Assembly (NCBI GenBank): GCA_040904945.1 | Contig: JBBDSM010000086.1 | Location: 1-34,694, forward strand | Direction: 5' to 3' | Origin: JAWLHJ01 sp040904945 | GTDB taxonomy: Bacteria > Gemmatimonadota > Gemmatimonadetes > Longimicrobiales > Gaopeijiaceae | Length of the DNA: 34,694 nt | In this document: positions 1-8,469 of the stretch, piece after piece | How positions within the stretch are numbered: position 1 is the first letter of the stretch | Layout of the letters: each line of letters starts with the position of its first letter | Position numbers and translations under genes: made by a program | Notes under the pieces: model-generated | Database searches by the model: none | Seen by the model: the letters and a program-made list of their open reading frames with translations, nothing else | Told to the model about the DNA's origin: nothing

Positions 1-68
1 CTCCGCTGACGGACGACCCTGAGCTCCTTGCCGCGATCCGCGACCTGCTCACGGCCTCCCTGGCCTGA
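1..68 (+). CDS. C-terminal end of an unidentified upstream gene (partial)
   Basis: An open frame enters from the left edge (codons in phase from base 3) and ends at TGA 66-68. It encodes about 21 residues ending ELLAAIRDLLTASLA. The fragment is too short to identify alone. It lies 16 bases before the likely start of a NorD-like protein. Such proteins are usually preceded by a MoxR/NorQ/CbbQ-type AAA+ ATPase, and an LTDDPE-type acidic stretch followed by a short helix is compatible with the end of such an ATPase. That identity is inferred from context only. Confidence 0.45.
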   Translation, partial: PLTDDPELLAAIRDLLTASLA

Positions 69-84
69 CGGAGTAGGAGCCCCC

Positions 85-2145
85 GTGTCGGAGCCCGAAG
101 AGGTCATTCTCGACGGCGCGCATCACGCGACGACGACCATCGCCTCGCTGTGGCGACGACACATGGGGACGGAGGGCACGCCCGAGGTCCGACTGACCGA
201 CGTCAAGCATCGGCTGGAGCTCCTGACGCGTGCGGTCTTCGGAACGACCCCGCCGATCGGGGTGGCGGAGCCGCCGGCGGTTCCTAACTGGTTCGGTCGC
301 GTCGCGCTCCGGATCCCGAACCACATGGTCCGGAAGCACGCCGTCGCATGGACCGATGGCATGCGCATCCGGCTCCCCGCGACTCTGGACGCCCCCGATG
401 GTGAAGAAGAGGCGATCGCCCGTTACCGGGCCTGGACGATGTCGCTCGCGGCTCGATGCCGCCGGGGCACGCCGGACTTCCTCTCGACTCTCGAGACGGA
501 TGGCCCGGGTCCACACGGTCGCCTCGTCCGAGACCTCTTCCTTCTCAGCGAGGCGGTCAGCAGCGACCGCGACGTCGCGCGTGATCTTCCCGGGCTCCGG
601 AGCGACCTGAGCGCCGCCCGTCGCTACTCCCTGGCGAAACGGCCGCACGCCCGGGTGCTGACGGGCCCGGAGGAGCAGGTGGAGCGCATCGTCGCGGAGG
701 CGCTCGCATCGGACCCGACCGACGGGCCCTCCACCGTCCCCCACGCGCAGACCCCGTCGGACTCACTGGCCTGGGCAACCACGATGGCCGCCGAACTGGA
801 GAGCCGCTACGGGGACGACGGGAAGAATGCGCGGTATCGGGGCATTCCTCCCGTAGAGGCGTGGGGCATCGTGGAACCTCTCCCCGACGCGGCCCTGAAG
901 CTCAGGGAGGCGGGCATCGACCCGCTGGAGGAGGACGAGACCGATCGCTCGAATCGCATCCGCACGCTCTCGCGCCGACCCCGCATCCGGCAGGCTCCGG
1001 AAGACGAGGACGACGATCAGGTGGGGATGTGGATGGTCCAGATCGACGATCCCCAGGAGTCGGTGGAGGACCCGATGGGACTGCAGCGCCCGACGGACCG
1101 TGACGACGACGCGGATCCCGGCGACCTCGCGGACTCGCTCTCCGAGCTGCCGGAGGCCCGGGTCGTCCCGGTCCCGGGCACGCCGAAGGAGATCCTCGCC
1201 AGCGACGACCCGCCCGAGCGGACCACCATGACGGCCGGGGGTGTTCCGAATGCGGTCGGCATCTCCTACCCGGAATGGGACTACCGGGTCGAGCAGTACC
1301 TTCCCGGCCGGGCCATCGTCCGGGCCCGCACCGCTCCGGAAGGCGATGCGGCCTGGGCCGACGCCGCGCTGAAGCAGCATGGACGGGAGGTCCGCCGGGT
1401 GCGGCGACAGTTCGAGCGGCTCCGGCCCAACCGGACCCGACTGGGCCGGCAGACGGACGGCCCGGACATCGACCTCGGGGCGTACGTCACGGCCTATGCC
1501 GACCGGAAGGCCGGCCACGCCCTGGAAGACAGGCTCTACGAGGAGGTGCGGCCGGCGCGTCGCGACCTCTCGATCCTGCTGCTCGTGGACGTGAGTGGCT
1601 CCACCGACAGCTGGGTGGCGGACACACGGCGTATCGTCGACGTCGAGAAGGAAGCGCTGCTGCTCGTCTGCGAGGCCCTCGACGCCCTTGGCGATCCGTA
1701 CGGGGTGCTGGCGTTCTCCGGCGAGGGGCCACGCGGCGTATCCGTCGCCACCGTGAAGGGATTCGACGAACGGAACGGGCGGCAGGTCCGCGCCCGCATC
1801 TCGGCGCTCGAACCCGACCGCTTCACGAGGACGGGAGCCGCGATCCGCCACGCCACCGCTCAGCTCGGCGCACGGTCGAGCCGCCACCGGCTCCTCCTGG
1901 TCCTGTCGGATGGCAAGCCGAACGACATCGACCTGTACGAGGGACGCTACGGCATCGAGGACACCCGCCAGGCCGTCGCGGAAGCACGGCTCGAAGGACT
2001 CGACGCCTTCTGCGTTACCGTCGACCGGCATGCGCCCGAGTACCTCCCCCGCATTTTCGGGCCGACCGGCTACGCCGTGCTGCGGCACGCCGCCAAGCTA
2101 CCGGGCGTGCTGGTCGAGGTGGTGAGGCTGCTGCTCCGAAGCTGA
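85..2145 (+). CDS. NorD/CbbO-like von Willebrand factor A domain protein
   Basis: This is a 686-residue protein with a C-terminal von Willebrand A (VWA) domain. The metal-ion-dependent adhesion site is DVSGS at residues 502-506. Further MIDAS elements are the Thr in RFTRTG and the Asp in VLSDGKPND. The following run, with YEGRYGIEDTR and YLPRIFG, is characteristic of NorD. The N-terminal two thirds are charged and helical, with a long acidic middle. Proteins of this type work with a MoxR-class AAA+ ATPase to insert metal or remodel a target enzyme such as nitric oxide reductase or RuBisCO. No such target enzyme lies in the window, so the client is unknown. I chose GTG at 85 because GGAG-type bases lie just upstream (71-79) and the frame before it overlaps the end of the previous gene; an alternative start at 28 adds 19 unlikely residues. 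The family assignment is firm and the client is not. Confidence 0.85.
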   Translation: MSEPEEVILDGAHHATTTIASLWRRHMGTEGTPEVRLTDVKHRLELLTRAVFGTTPPIGVAEPPAVPNWFGRVALRIPNHMVRKHAVAWTDGMRIRLPATLDAPDGEEEAIARYRAWTMSLAARCRRGTPDFLSTLETDGPGPHGRLVRDLFLLSEAVSSDRDVARDLPGLRSDLSAARRYSLAKRPHARVLTGPEEQVERIVAEALASDPTDGPSTVPHAQTPSDSLAWATTMAAELESRYGDDGKNARYRGIPPVEAWGIVEPLPDAALKLREAGIDPLEEDETDRSNRIRTLSRRPRIRQAPEDEDDDQVGMWMVQIDDPQESVEDPMGLQRPTDRDDDADPGDLADSLSELPEARVVPVPGTPKEILASDDPPERTTMTAGGVPNAVGISYPEWDYRVEQYLPGRAIVRARTAPEGDAAWADAALKQHGREVRRVRRQFERLRPNRTRLGRQTDGPDIDLGAYVTAYADRKAGHALEDRLYEEVRPARRDLSILLLVDVSGSTDSWVADTRRIVDVEKEALLLVCEALDALGDPYGVLAFSGEGPRGVSVATVKGFDERNGRQVRARISALEPDRFTRTGAAIRHATAQLGARSSRHRLLLVLSDGKPNDIDLYEGRYGIEDTRQAVAEARLEGLDAFCVTVDRHAPEYLPRIFGPTGYAVLRHAAKLPGVLVEVVRLLLRS

Positions 2146-2151
2146 CCGTCC

Positions 2152-2167
2152 GGCCCGGCGTCGGGCC
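2152..2167 (+). terminator. Short GC hairpin after the NorD-like gene
   Basis: GGCCCG (2152-2157) and CGGGCC (2162-2167) form a perfect six-base stem closed by a GCGT loop, six bases after the stop codon. No T-run follows, so it is not a classical intrinsic terminator. It could stop or pause transcription or protect the 3' end. Confidence 0.35.
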
Positions 2168-2233
2168 CCTCGCCTTAGATTGGGGTGGTACACCCACGCA
2201 CCACCCCTTCCCCCCTCAGCCGAGCCGCCCCCC

Positions 2234-4390
2234 ATGGTGGACATCCGCGCCCATCTCGGCACCTTCCGGCAGATCGCCACCGGACGGGCCCCGGGGCCGG
2301 ACGACCCGCCTGGGTGGCGCGAGAAACTCCTCGACGTCACCCTCGTGGCGGCGTTCCTCCTGGGGGTCCTCACGGCGCTGCCCGGTGTCGTGGCCGCGGT
2401 TCCGAGGGAAGATTGGGCCCTCCTCGCCGTAGACGGCGGCTCGATCATCTGCCTAGCAGTGATCACGTTCCGACGGTCCCTCGCCTACCGGTTCAGGGCG
2501 TGGAGCTTCCTGCTCCTCGTCTTCGCGCTGGGCACCTGGTTCCTCGGCACCGTTGGCGCCCTGAGCCTGGTCTACCTCATGGCCGTTCCCATCCTCACGG
2601 TCCTGCTCCTCGGCTTCGTACCGGCGTTGGCGCAGCTCGCGATCAACGGGATCACGGTGGTGCTCGTGGGCTACCTGTTCGCGCCGGACGTCCCGATTCC
2701 GCGCTACAGCGACGCGCCCCTGCTCCACTGGGTTCTGGTGAGCCTCAACCTGACCTTCGTCAGCGCGGTGATCACCGCAGGCGTGGCCTACCTGCTGCGG
2801 CATCTGGAGGCCGCGCTGTTGGAGCAGCGGCGCGTTTCCGCCGCGATCGAGCAGGCCGGCGAGGCGGTCGTCCTCGGCGGGTTGGACGGCCGCATCAGCT
2901 ACGCGAACGCCGCGGCGCGGCTCATGCTCGAAGCAGTGGCGCTGCCCCGGGGAAACGCCTCACGCCGGATCCAGCATCTGGTTCGGCCGCTGCAGGGACC
3001 CCTCGGTATGCCGGTGTCTCTGGAGGAGTCGCTTCCCTGGGAGGGTGAGATCGAGCTGTCCGGAGACGACGGTCCCCGACAGATCCGGATCTCGATCTCG
3101 CCGCTGCGGGATGACGGCGACGAGGTCACGGGCTTCGTGGGATTCCTCCAGGACGTGACCCGGGAGAGGCGCATGGAGGCCCGTGTCCGGCGGGGTGAGC
3201 GGCTCGAGGCCCTCGGCACCCTGTCGGGCGGCGTGGCTCACGACTTCAACAACATCATCGGATCGATCCTGGGGCTGGTGGACGACGTCCGGAGCCGCGC
3301 GCCGTCACCTGCCATCGCCATGTCCCTGGACGCGATCGTCAGGGCATGCCTGCGCGCCCGGGAGGTCGTGCGCCAGATGATGGTGTTCGGCCGCAAAGCG
3401 CCTCTCGAGCGCCGATCGATCCCGATTCGGGAGACAGTGGAGGAGGCGTTGACCCTGGTGCGGGCAGGAACGCCGGCGGGTATCGAAGTGCGGAGCAGCC
3501 TGCGAAGCGAGGCACGGGTGCTGGCAGGCTCCGCGGAGATCCACCAGGTGCTCATGAACCTCTGCACCAACGCGGTGCAGGCCATGGAGTCCGCCTCCGA
3601 GGGGAAGCTCTCCGTCGGGCTGCACGACGCCGATCCGCCTCCGGACATCCCGGACGAGGACGGCGAAGACACGGGAGATGGCCCGGGGCACGTCTGTCTC
3701 ACGGTGACCGACACCGGCACGGGCATCCCTGCCGAGCACCTTTCTCAAATCTTCGATCCGTTCTTCACGACCAAAACGTCGACGCATGGCACGGGTCTGG
3801 GGCTCGCGAGCGTATATGGAATCGTGCGGTCGATGGGCGGAGATATCAGGGTGTACTCGGAGCCCGGCTCAGGGACGACGTTCCGGGTCTACTTCCCGAT
3901 GGACCGGTCGACCGGTTCTGAACCTTCTACCGAGCCGGAAGCCGACGCAGACGCCGACTCCGGCGCGTCCGACGGGAATAGGGGAGAGGAGAGGGTCATC
4001 CATGTCCTCGTGGTGGACGACGAAGAGGTGCTGCGCAGGATGACCGCCCGGACGCTCCGGCGGCTCGGTCACGAAACGACCGAGAGCCGCCATGGAGCCG
4101 AGGCGTTGGAGGCCGTGACGGCCGATCCAGAAGCGTTCGACGTCGTCCTGACCGACCTCACGATGCCAGTCATGGGAGGCGCCGAGCTCATCCGGCGGCT
4201 GAAGGAGGTGCGGCCGGGCCTTCCCGTCGTGCTGGCCTCCGGCTTCGCCGACACCCCGGAGGGCCGGGCGCTGGACTCCTCCGACAGGGTCGTCTTTCTT
4301 CCGAAGCCGTTCACGCGCCGGGAGTTGGCGCACGCGCTCGACGAGGCGTTGAGGGCCCGAGAGCCCGCCTCCGAAGGCGACGGACCGTGA
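2234..4390 (+). CDS. Membrane-bound hybrid sensor histidine kinase with PAS and receiver domains
   Basis: This is a 718-residue sensor. Roughly residues 30-190 hold about five or six hydrophobic membrane segments, giving an integral-membrane sensing module. A PAS domain follows at about 200-310 (AIEQAGEAVVLGGLDGRISY), then a HisKA helix with GGVAHDFNN (phospho-acceptor His336). The GHKL ATPase has its N box near 435-446, DTGTGIP, an FDPFFTTK segment and GTGLGLASVYGIV. The C-terminal receiver has the acidic pair D595/D596 and phospho-acceptor D641 in LTDLTMP. The AHDFNN-type kinase core often occurs in orphan hybrid kinases. Signal and output are unknown, and there is no DNA-binding domain. 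The ATG at 2234 is preferred. A TTG at 2180 is in frame, but the residues it adds look non-native. Neither start has a clear Shine-Dalgarno. The stop overlaps the recX start. Confidence 0.9.
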   Translation: MVDIRAHLGTFRQIATGRAPGPDDPPGWREKLLDVTLVAAFLLGVLTALPGVVAAVPREDWALLAVDGGSIICLAVITFRRSLAYRFRAWSFLLLVFALGTWFLGTVGALSLVYLMAVPILTVLLLGFVPALAQLAINGITVVLVGYLFAPDVPIPRYSDAPLLHWVLVSLNLTFVSAVITAGVAYLLRHLEAALLEQRRVSAAIEQAGEAVVLGGLDGRISYANAAARLMLEAVALPRGNASRRIQHLVRPLQGPLGMPVSLEESLPWEGEIELSGDDGPRQIRISISPLRDDGDEVTGFVGFLQDVTRERRMEARVRRGERLEALGTLSGGVAHDFNNIIGSILGLVDDVRSRAPSPAIAMSLDAIVRACLRAREVVRQMMVFGRKAPLERRSIPIRETVEEALTLVRAGTPAGIEVRSSLRSEARVLAGSAEIHQVLMNLCTNAVQAMESASEGKLSVGLHDADPPPDIPDEDGEDTGDGPGHVCLTVTDTGTGIPAEHLSQIFDPFFTTKTSTHGTGLGLASVYGIVRSMGGDIRVYSEPGSGTTFRVYFPMDRSTGSEPSTEPEADADADSGASDGNRGEERVIHVLVVDDEEVLRRMTARTLRRLGHETTESRHGAEALEAVTADPEAFDVVLTDLTMPVMGGAELIRRLKEVRPGLPVVLASGFADTPEGRALDSSDRVVFLPKPFTRRELAHALDEALRAREPASEGDGP

Positions 4391-5100
4391 CGGCTCGCGC
4401 GCCGCGGATCGTCCGCGTAGAGCCTTTCGGCCGCGGAAGCATCAAGGCCCGTATCCACCTGGACGAAGGCGAGGCCTTCGAGGTCATGCTCGAAGCGCTG
4501 GAGCGGTCCCGGATCGGCGCAGGAGACCTGCTGACCCCCGAACGCCGGAGGGCGCTCCTCGAGGCCGACGCGGACGTCCGTGTCCGCGAGTCGGCATTGA
4601 GCCTGATCTCATTCCGGTCGCGGACCCGCACGGAGCTGGAACGGAAGCTTCGCGCCAAGGGCTTCGAAGCGGCACGGATCGACGCCTGCCTGGACCGGCT
4701 GGCCGAGAGCGGGCTCATCGACGACGCCGCGGTGTCCGCCGCGTTCGTCCGCGACCGGCTCCGGCATCGCCCACGGGGACGGAGCCGGCTGAGATCAGAG
4801 CTCCGCGCCAAGGGCGTGACGTCGGACGTGGCCGACGGCGTAGTCGAAGAGGTCTTCGAGGAGGAGGGCGTCACCGACGTCGAGCTCGCCGCCGAGGTGG
4901 CGGAGGGGTGGGTCTCGCGGCAGAGCGCGGACCTCGTCGCGGCGCTCGCCCTGGACAGCTGGACCGACGAGCGCCAGCGGGCCCAGCGGCGGCTACGCGG
5001 CTACCTGGGGCGACGCGGCTTCGGTGGGGAGGCCCTCCGTGCGGGCGTGGCGCGCGCCGAAGCGCTCAGCCGAGCAGCGCGAGAAACACCCCGGCCGTGA
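4387..5100 (+). CDS. recX: RecX family regulatory protein
   Basis: This 237-residue protein matches the RecX family, whose small three-helix repeats bind RecA filaments and limit their extension. Diagnostic stretches are the SALSLISFRSRTRTELERKL-like repeat near residues 68-92, then LAESGLIDDAAVSAAFVRDR and the RGRSRLRSELRAKGV repeat. The N-terminal 55 residues form a beta-rich extension, also common in the family. The start is GTG at 4387, overlapping the stop of the sensor kinase in a GTGA junction, so translation is probably coupled. recA itself is not in the window; recX usually sits beside recA, so this position is unusual. The 3' end overlaps the convergent oadB-like gene by 35 bases. 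The family call is strong. Confidence 0.9.
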   Translation: MTARAPRIVRVEPFGRGSIKARIHLDEGEAFEVMLEALERSRIGAGDLLTPERRRALLEADADVRVRESALSLISFRSRTRTELERKLRAKGFEAARIDACLDRLAESGLIDDAAVSAAFVRDRLRHRPRGRSRLRSELRAKGVTSDVADGVVEEVFEEEGVTDVELAAEVAEGWVSRQSADLVAALALDSWTDERQRAQRRLRGYLGRRGFGGEALRAGVARAEALSRAARETPRP

Positions 5101-6193
5101 CCGCCGAGCCGATCACGCCGGCCACGTTCGGCCCCATGGCGGACATGAGCGGGTTCACCCGTCCGTTGGTCTCCTCCGACACGAACTGCTGGACAACGCG
5201 CGCGGACATGGGCACGGCGGACACGCCGGCCGCCCCGATGCACGGGTTGATGCGGCTCTTCTCGGGGAGCAAGAGGTTGAGGAGCTTCGCGAAGAGAATT
5301 CCCCCCGCGGTGCTGAAGGAGAACGCCACGGCGCCGAGCGCCAAGATCATCAGGGTCTGAACCGTGAGGAAGTTCTCGGCCCCCATCGTGCCGCCGACCA
5401 CGAGCCCGAGCAGGATCGTCACGATGTCGATCATCGGTCCGCCGGCAGTCTTCTTGAGGCGGTCCGTCACGCCCGACTCCCGGATCAGATTCCCGAACAT
5501 GAGCAGCCCGAGGAGCGGCGCGCTCGACGGCACGGCCAGCGAGGCGACGATTCCGGTCACGATCGGGAACAAGATGACCGTGGCCTTCGAGACCGGACGG
5601 GCCTGCGGCATGTCGATCGCCCGCTCGCGCTTGGTGGTGAGCGCCCGCATGATGGGCGGCTGGATGATCGGCACGAGGGACATGTAGCTGTAGGCGGCCA
5701 CGGCCACGGCCCCGAGCAGGTGCGGCGCTAGCTGAATGGTGATGAAGATCGAGGTGGGCCCGTCCGCGCCGCCGATGATCCCGATCGCGGCGGCCTCCTG
5801 CGGCGTGAACCCGAACAGATACGCGGCCGCGAGCGCCGCCATGAAGATCCCCACCTGCGCCGCTCCTCCCAGGAGGAAGGTCAGCGGCCGCGCGAGCAGC
5901 GGACGGAAGTCCGTCAGCACCCCGACGCCCAGAAAGATCAGAGGTGGCAGGAGTTCCGTGCGGATGCCGGCGTCGTAGATGACGCCCATGATGCCATCGG
6001 CGTACGAGCTCATCCCCGCCTGCGGCAGGTTGGCCAGCAGCGCCCCGAAACCGATGGGGATGAGGAGGAGCGGCTCGTATCCGCGCGTGACCGCCAGGTA
6101 GATGAGCGTCCCGGCAACGGCGAACATCACCAGGTTGCCGACGGTGAGGGCCGCGAGGCCGGACTGGGCCAGCAGCTCGCTGAGGATTTCCAT
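5066..6193 (-). CDS. oadB: Na+-translocating decarboxylase, membrane subunit beta (OadB/GcdB family)
   Basis: This 375-residue polytopic membrane protein is the Na+-pumping, carboxybiotin-decarboxylating subunit of an oxaloacetate/glutaconyl/methylmalonyl-CoA-type decarboxylase. Family hallmarks are present: GGADGPTSI with Asp144, and NPCIGAAGVSAVPMSARV, where Asn316, Ser325 and Arg332 match by spacing the residues that bind Na+ and handle protons in characterised OadB proteins. It lacks the N-terminal extension seen in some homologues. It is the last gene of the gamma-alpha-beta operon, starting 8 bases after the alpha-subunit stop. Its 3' end overlaps recX on the opposite strand. It should free CO2 from biotin on the alpha chain and export sodium ions. 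Family identity is firm; the substrate depends on the alpha subunit. Confidence 0.93.
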   Translation of the reverse strand: MEILSELLAQSGLAALTVGNLVMFAVAGTLIYLAVTRGYEPLLLIPIGFGALLANLPQAGMSSYADGIMGVIYDAGIRTELLPPLIFLGVGVLTDFRPLLARPLTFLLGGAAQVGIFMAALAAAYLFGFTPQEAAAIGIIGGADGPTSIFITIQLAPHLLGAVAVAAYSYMSLVPIIQPPIMRALTTKRERAIDMPQARPVSKATVILFPIVTGIVASLAVPSSAPLLGLLMFGNLIRESGVTDRLKKTAGGPMIDIVTILLGLVVGGTMGAENFLTVQTLMILALGAVAFSFSTAGGILFAKLLNLLLPEKSRINPCIGAAGVSAVPMSARVVQQFVSEETNGRVNPLMSAMGPNVAGVIGSAVTAGVFLALLG

Positions 6194-6201
6194 GCCTGGC
6201 C

Positions 6202-8115
6202 TCAGACCACCGTCAGGATGGGCGTCGAGCTGTCGATCTCGTCACCCACGCCGACGTGCACCGCGGTCACCTTCCCGGCCACGGGTGAACGGATGTCGTG
6301 GGTGGCCTTCATGGCCTCGACGACGGCGATTACCCCGCCCTCCGCCACCGTGTCACCGACCCGGGCCCGGATGTCGACCACTTCCACGGCTCCGGCGAAC
6401 GTCGAGTAGACCGGGGTGCCCTCGGGTGACGCTCCACCGGCCCCGGAGGCCGGGGCAGCAGCGGCGGCCGGACCCGCGGCAGTGGGGGTCGCCACGGCGG
6501 CACCGCCGGCGCCCGCGATCGGCTCGAGCGTGACGGTGAACGTACGGGTCTTCCCGCCCTCCTCAACCGTGCACTTCGTCGTCACCGGACCGGACGGCGC
6601 GGCGGCCGCGGCATCCCCCGCACGAGTCTTCGCTCCCGCCGCGTTCGCACCTCCGGCCCCCGCGCCGGACCGCGCCTGGTCGGCATCCCGCTTCAACGGG
6701 ATGTCGATCTTGGACCGGCCCGTGAGGAGGCGGATCCCCTCGTTGGTCTCCATTCGCTTGCCCGGGACCATCGACGCCAGCACGAGGAAGACGTGCTCGT
6801 CCGTGGTGGCAAGGCCACGCTCGTCGAGCGCAGCGCGCGCCTCGGAGATGTTGTTCGGAGCCGCGTCGAGCGGATCGCCGTCGAAGGGCTCGAGCTCGAG
6901 CTGCTCCGAGGCCCGCTCCACCACCGCTGGATCCGGCGGCAGCGGCGTGCGCCCGAAGTAGCCCAGCACGGCCTTCCCGTATCCGGCGTCGATCTTCTCC
7001 CAGCGCCCGTACAGCACGTTGTTGAACGCCTGGAGCCAGTACTGTTGGCTCCCCGGGGTCACGCTGGTCCAAGCTCCGCCAGCCTCGACGACGACCGGGA
7101 ATTCGGCCAGCACCTCGCCATACCGGTCGAGAATGCCCGCCTTCTCCATCATGTGTACGTTCGGCCCGATCGCCCCACCCGGCATGGGAAAGCCCAGGAC
7201 GCGTGCATCGGGCGTGGTCGTCGTGGGATTGAACGCGTAGTCGGAGAGGGACTCCTCGAGCATGGACTCGATCTCGGATAGCCCCGCGACGTCGATGTCG
7301 AGGCTGTACCCGGTCCCCTTCAGGGAATGCGCGAGCGCCCGGGCGTCGGGCTGCGAAGTGCCCGCCGCGAGCGGCCGGATGGAGAGATCCACCCCGTCCG
7401 CGCCGCCGTGGATGGCCGCCATGTAACAGGCCACACCGGTGGCGGCGGTGTCGTGCGTATGCATCCAGAGCGGCATCTCGGGAGGCATGATCTTCTTCAG
7501 CCCGACCGCGGTGCGGTAGATGGTGGCAGGGTCGGTCGTCCCGCTCGCGTCCTTCAGACAAATGCTGTCGACCTGGATGTCGCTGTCGAGGATCTTGCGC
7601 CCGATGTCGATATAAAACTCGGGTGTGTGGACCTTGTCCGACTCGAAGGGAAGCCCCATCAACGCGATCACGGCCTGATGGTGCATCCCGGCATCGACAA
7701 TGGGCTTGCCGGTCCGACGCAGATTCCGAACGTCGTTCATGTAGTCGAAGTTCCGGTCCCACGTGGTCCCGGCAGCCGCCATGAGCCGCCCCTGGAGGGC
7801 GAGCGCCTCGGGCGACTGGGTCGTCAGTGTGACCCCCGACACCGACCGCGTCAGAATCTGGAGATCCGCGTCCGGACCGACCGCTTCCCGCATGCGCCGC
7901 ATGTTCTCGAACGGATTGCGGCCGAGGTAGAACAGAGGCGCCTGGAAGAGCGCGCCTCCTCCGAACTCGAAGTGCCGGACGCCGAGCTCGGCCGACGCCT
8001 CCATGGCGGGCAGGAAGTCCTCCAGTCGGACCTTGCCGCCGAACGTGCTCTGCAGCCCGTCGCGGAAAGGAGTGAACATGACACGGACGCGGCGCGGAGT
8101 ATCGGTGAAGATCAT
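6202..8115 (-). CDS. Biotin-dependent decarboxylase/carboxyltransferase alpha subunit (OadA/PycB-like, diverged)
   Basis: This 637-residue protein has an N-terminal carboxyltransferase TIM barrel. The metal-site region is FTPFRDGLQS (Asp19), with FDYMNDVRNL, ICLKDASGTTDP, MHTHDTAATG and RPLAAGTSQPD further along. A conserved helical domain, a long Ala/Gly/Pro linker at about residues 480-560 and a C-terminal biotinyl domain follow. The biotin-accepting Lys603 lies in EAMKA, 34 residues from the end. In the Na+ pump it transfers CO2 from the substrate to biotin for the beta subunit. The barrel differs from textbook OadA at several points: the usual LRDGHQS and GTISYTTSP segments are replaced by FRDGLQS and DAGMHHQAV. 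The acid substrate is therefore uncertain (oxaloacetate is the default guess). The start is the ATG at 8115, which overlaps the gamma-subunit stop in an ATGA junction. A longer open frame upstream is read-through over the gamma gene. Confidence 0.88.
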   Translation of the reverse strand: MIFTDTPRRVRVMFTPFRDGLQSTFGGKVRLEDFLPAMEASAELGVRHFEFGGGALFQAPLFYLGRNPFENMRRMREAVGPDADLQILTRSVSGVTLTTQSPEALALQGRLMAAAGTTWDRNFDYMNDVRNLRRTGKPIVDAGMHHQAVIALMGLPFESDKVHTPEFYIDIGRKILDSDIQVDSICLKDASGTTDPATIYRTAVGLKKIMPPEMPLWMHTHDTAATGVACYMAAIHGGADGVDLSIRPLAAGTSQPDARALAHSLKGTGYSLDIDVAGLSEIESMLEESLSDYAFNPTTTTPDARVLGFPMPGGAIGPNVHMMEKAGILDRYGEVLAEFPVVVEAGGAWTSVTPGSQQYWLQAFNNVLYGRWEKIDAGYGKAVLGYFGRTPLPPDPAVVERASEQLELEPFDGDPLDAAPNNISEARAALDERGLATTDEHVFLVLASMVPGKRMETNEGIRLLTGRSKIDIPLKRDADQARSGAGAGGANAAGAKTRAGDAAAAAPSGPVTTKCTVEEGGKTRTFTVTLEPIAGAGGAAVATPTAAGPAAAAAPASGAGGASPEGTPVYSTFAGAVEVVDIRARVGDTVAEGGVIAVVEAMKATHDIRSPVAGKVTAVHVGVGDEIDSSTPILTVV

Positions 8116-8321
8116 TGCTCTTCCTGAATATTCGTGACGGCCATACCCGGATGGACACGCGAGACGGCAGAAGTGATTGCGGCGACGAGAGCCGTATCGG
8201 ACGCCTCGGGCGCCGGGAACAGAGCGGTCAACGCCCGGATCATCCCGGCCAGGACGGAGAGCAGGACGAGCACGGCCATGAACGCGGCGGCGCAGACGAG
8301 GAGAAGGCTGGGTTCGTTCAA
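8112..8321 (-). CDS. oadG: Small membrane gamma subunit of the Na+-translocating decarboxylase (OadG-like)
   Basis: This 69-residue protein has one N-terminal membrane helix (about residues 4-25, LLLVCAAAFMAVLVLLSVLA) and a short polar tail. That is the size and architecture of the OadG gamma chain, which anchors and assembles the alpha and beta subunits. Sequence conservation in this family is weak, so the call rests mainly on position: first gene of a gamma-alpha-beta operon, with its TGA overlapping the alpha ATG. I chose TTG at 8321 because GGAAAG lies eight bases upstream and the next residues, NEPSLLLV, fit a short N-terminus before the helix. The frame is open further upstream to 8405, but those residues look non-coding. 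Confidence 0.7.
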   Translation of the reverse strand: MNEPSLLLVCAAAFMAVLVLLSVLAGMIRALTALFPAPEASDTALVAAITSAVSRVHPGMAVTNIQEEQ

Positions 8322-8469
8322 GTGTCGGTCTTTCCAAGTGCGAAGGCGAAGCGGCCAATATTGCAATCCTACCGGCTCGTGCCAAATGAAGCGACCGCCC
8401 CACACGTTGCGCGCACCCCTCTCGACCCTGTACGTACGACTTCGTCAGACCCTAAAACCGGACGCACCC
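8322..8469. promoter_or_regulatory. Divergent intergenic region between decarboxylase operon and hydrolase-OsmC gene
   Basis: These 148 bases must carry both promoters. They hold a small AT-rich island, CAATATTGCAAT (8356-8367), and the palindrome GTACGTAC (8430-8437). Both are unusual against the GC-rich surroundings and could be promoter or operator elements. I could not identify a convincing -35/-10 pair in either direction. Confidence 0.35.

Noticed and set aside
1561..1640. The VWA protein as a magnesium chelatase subunit
   Set aside because: Chelatase subunits also have VWA domains, but the LSDGKPND and YEGRYGIEDTR segments fit NorD-type proteins, and there is no chelatase neighbour.
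8116..8403. N-terminal extension of the decarboxylase alpha subunit
   Set aside because: The extra residues are Arg-rich and lie over the gamma subunit in another frame; homology starts at the ATG at 8115.
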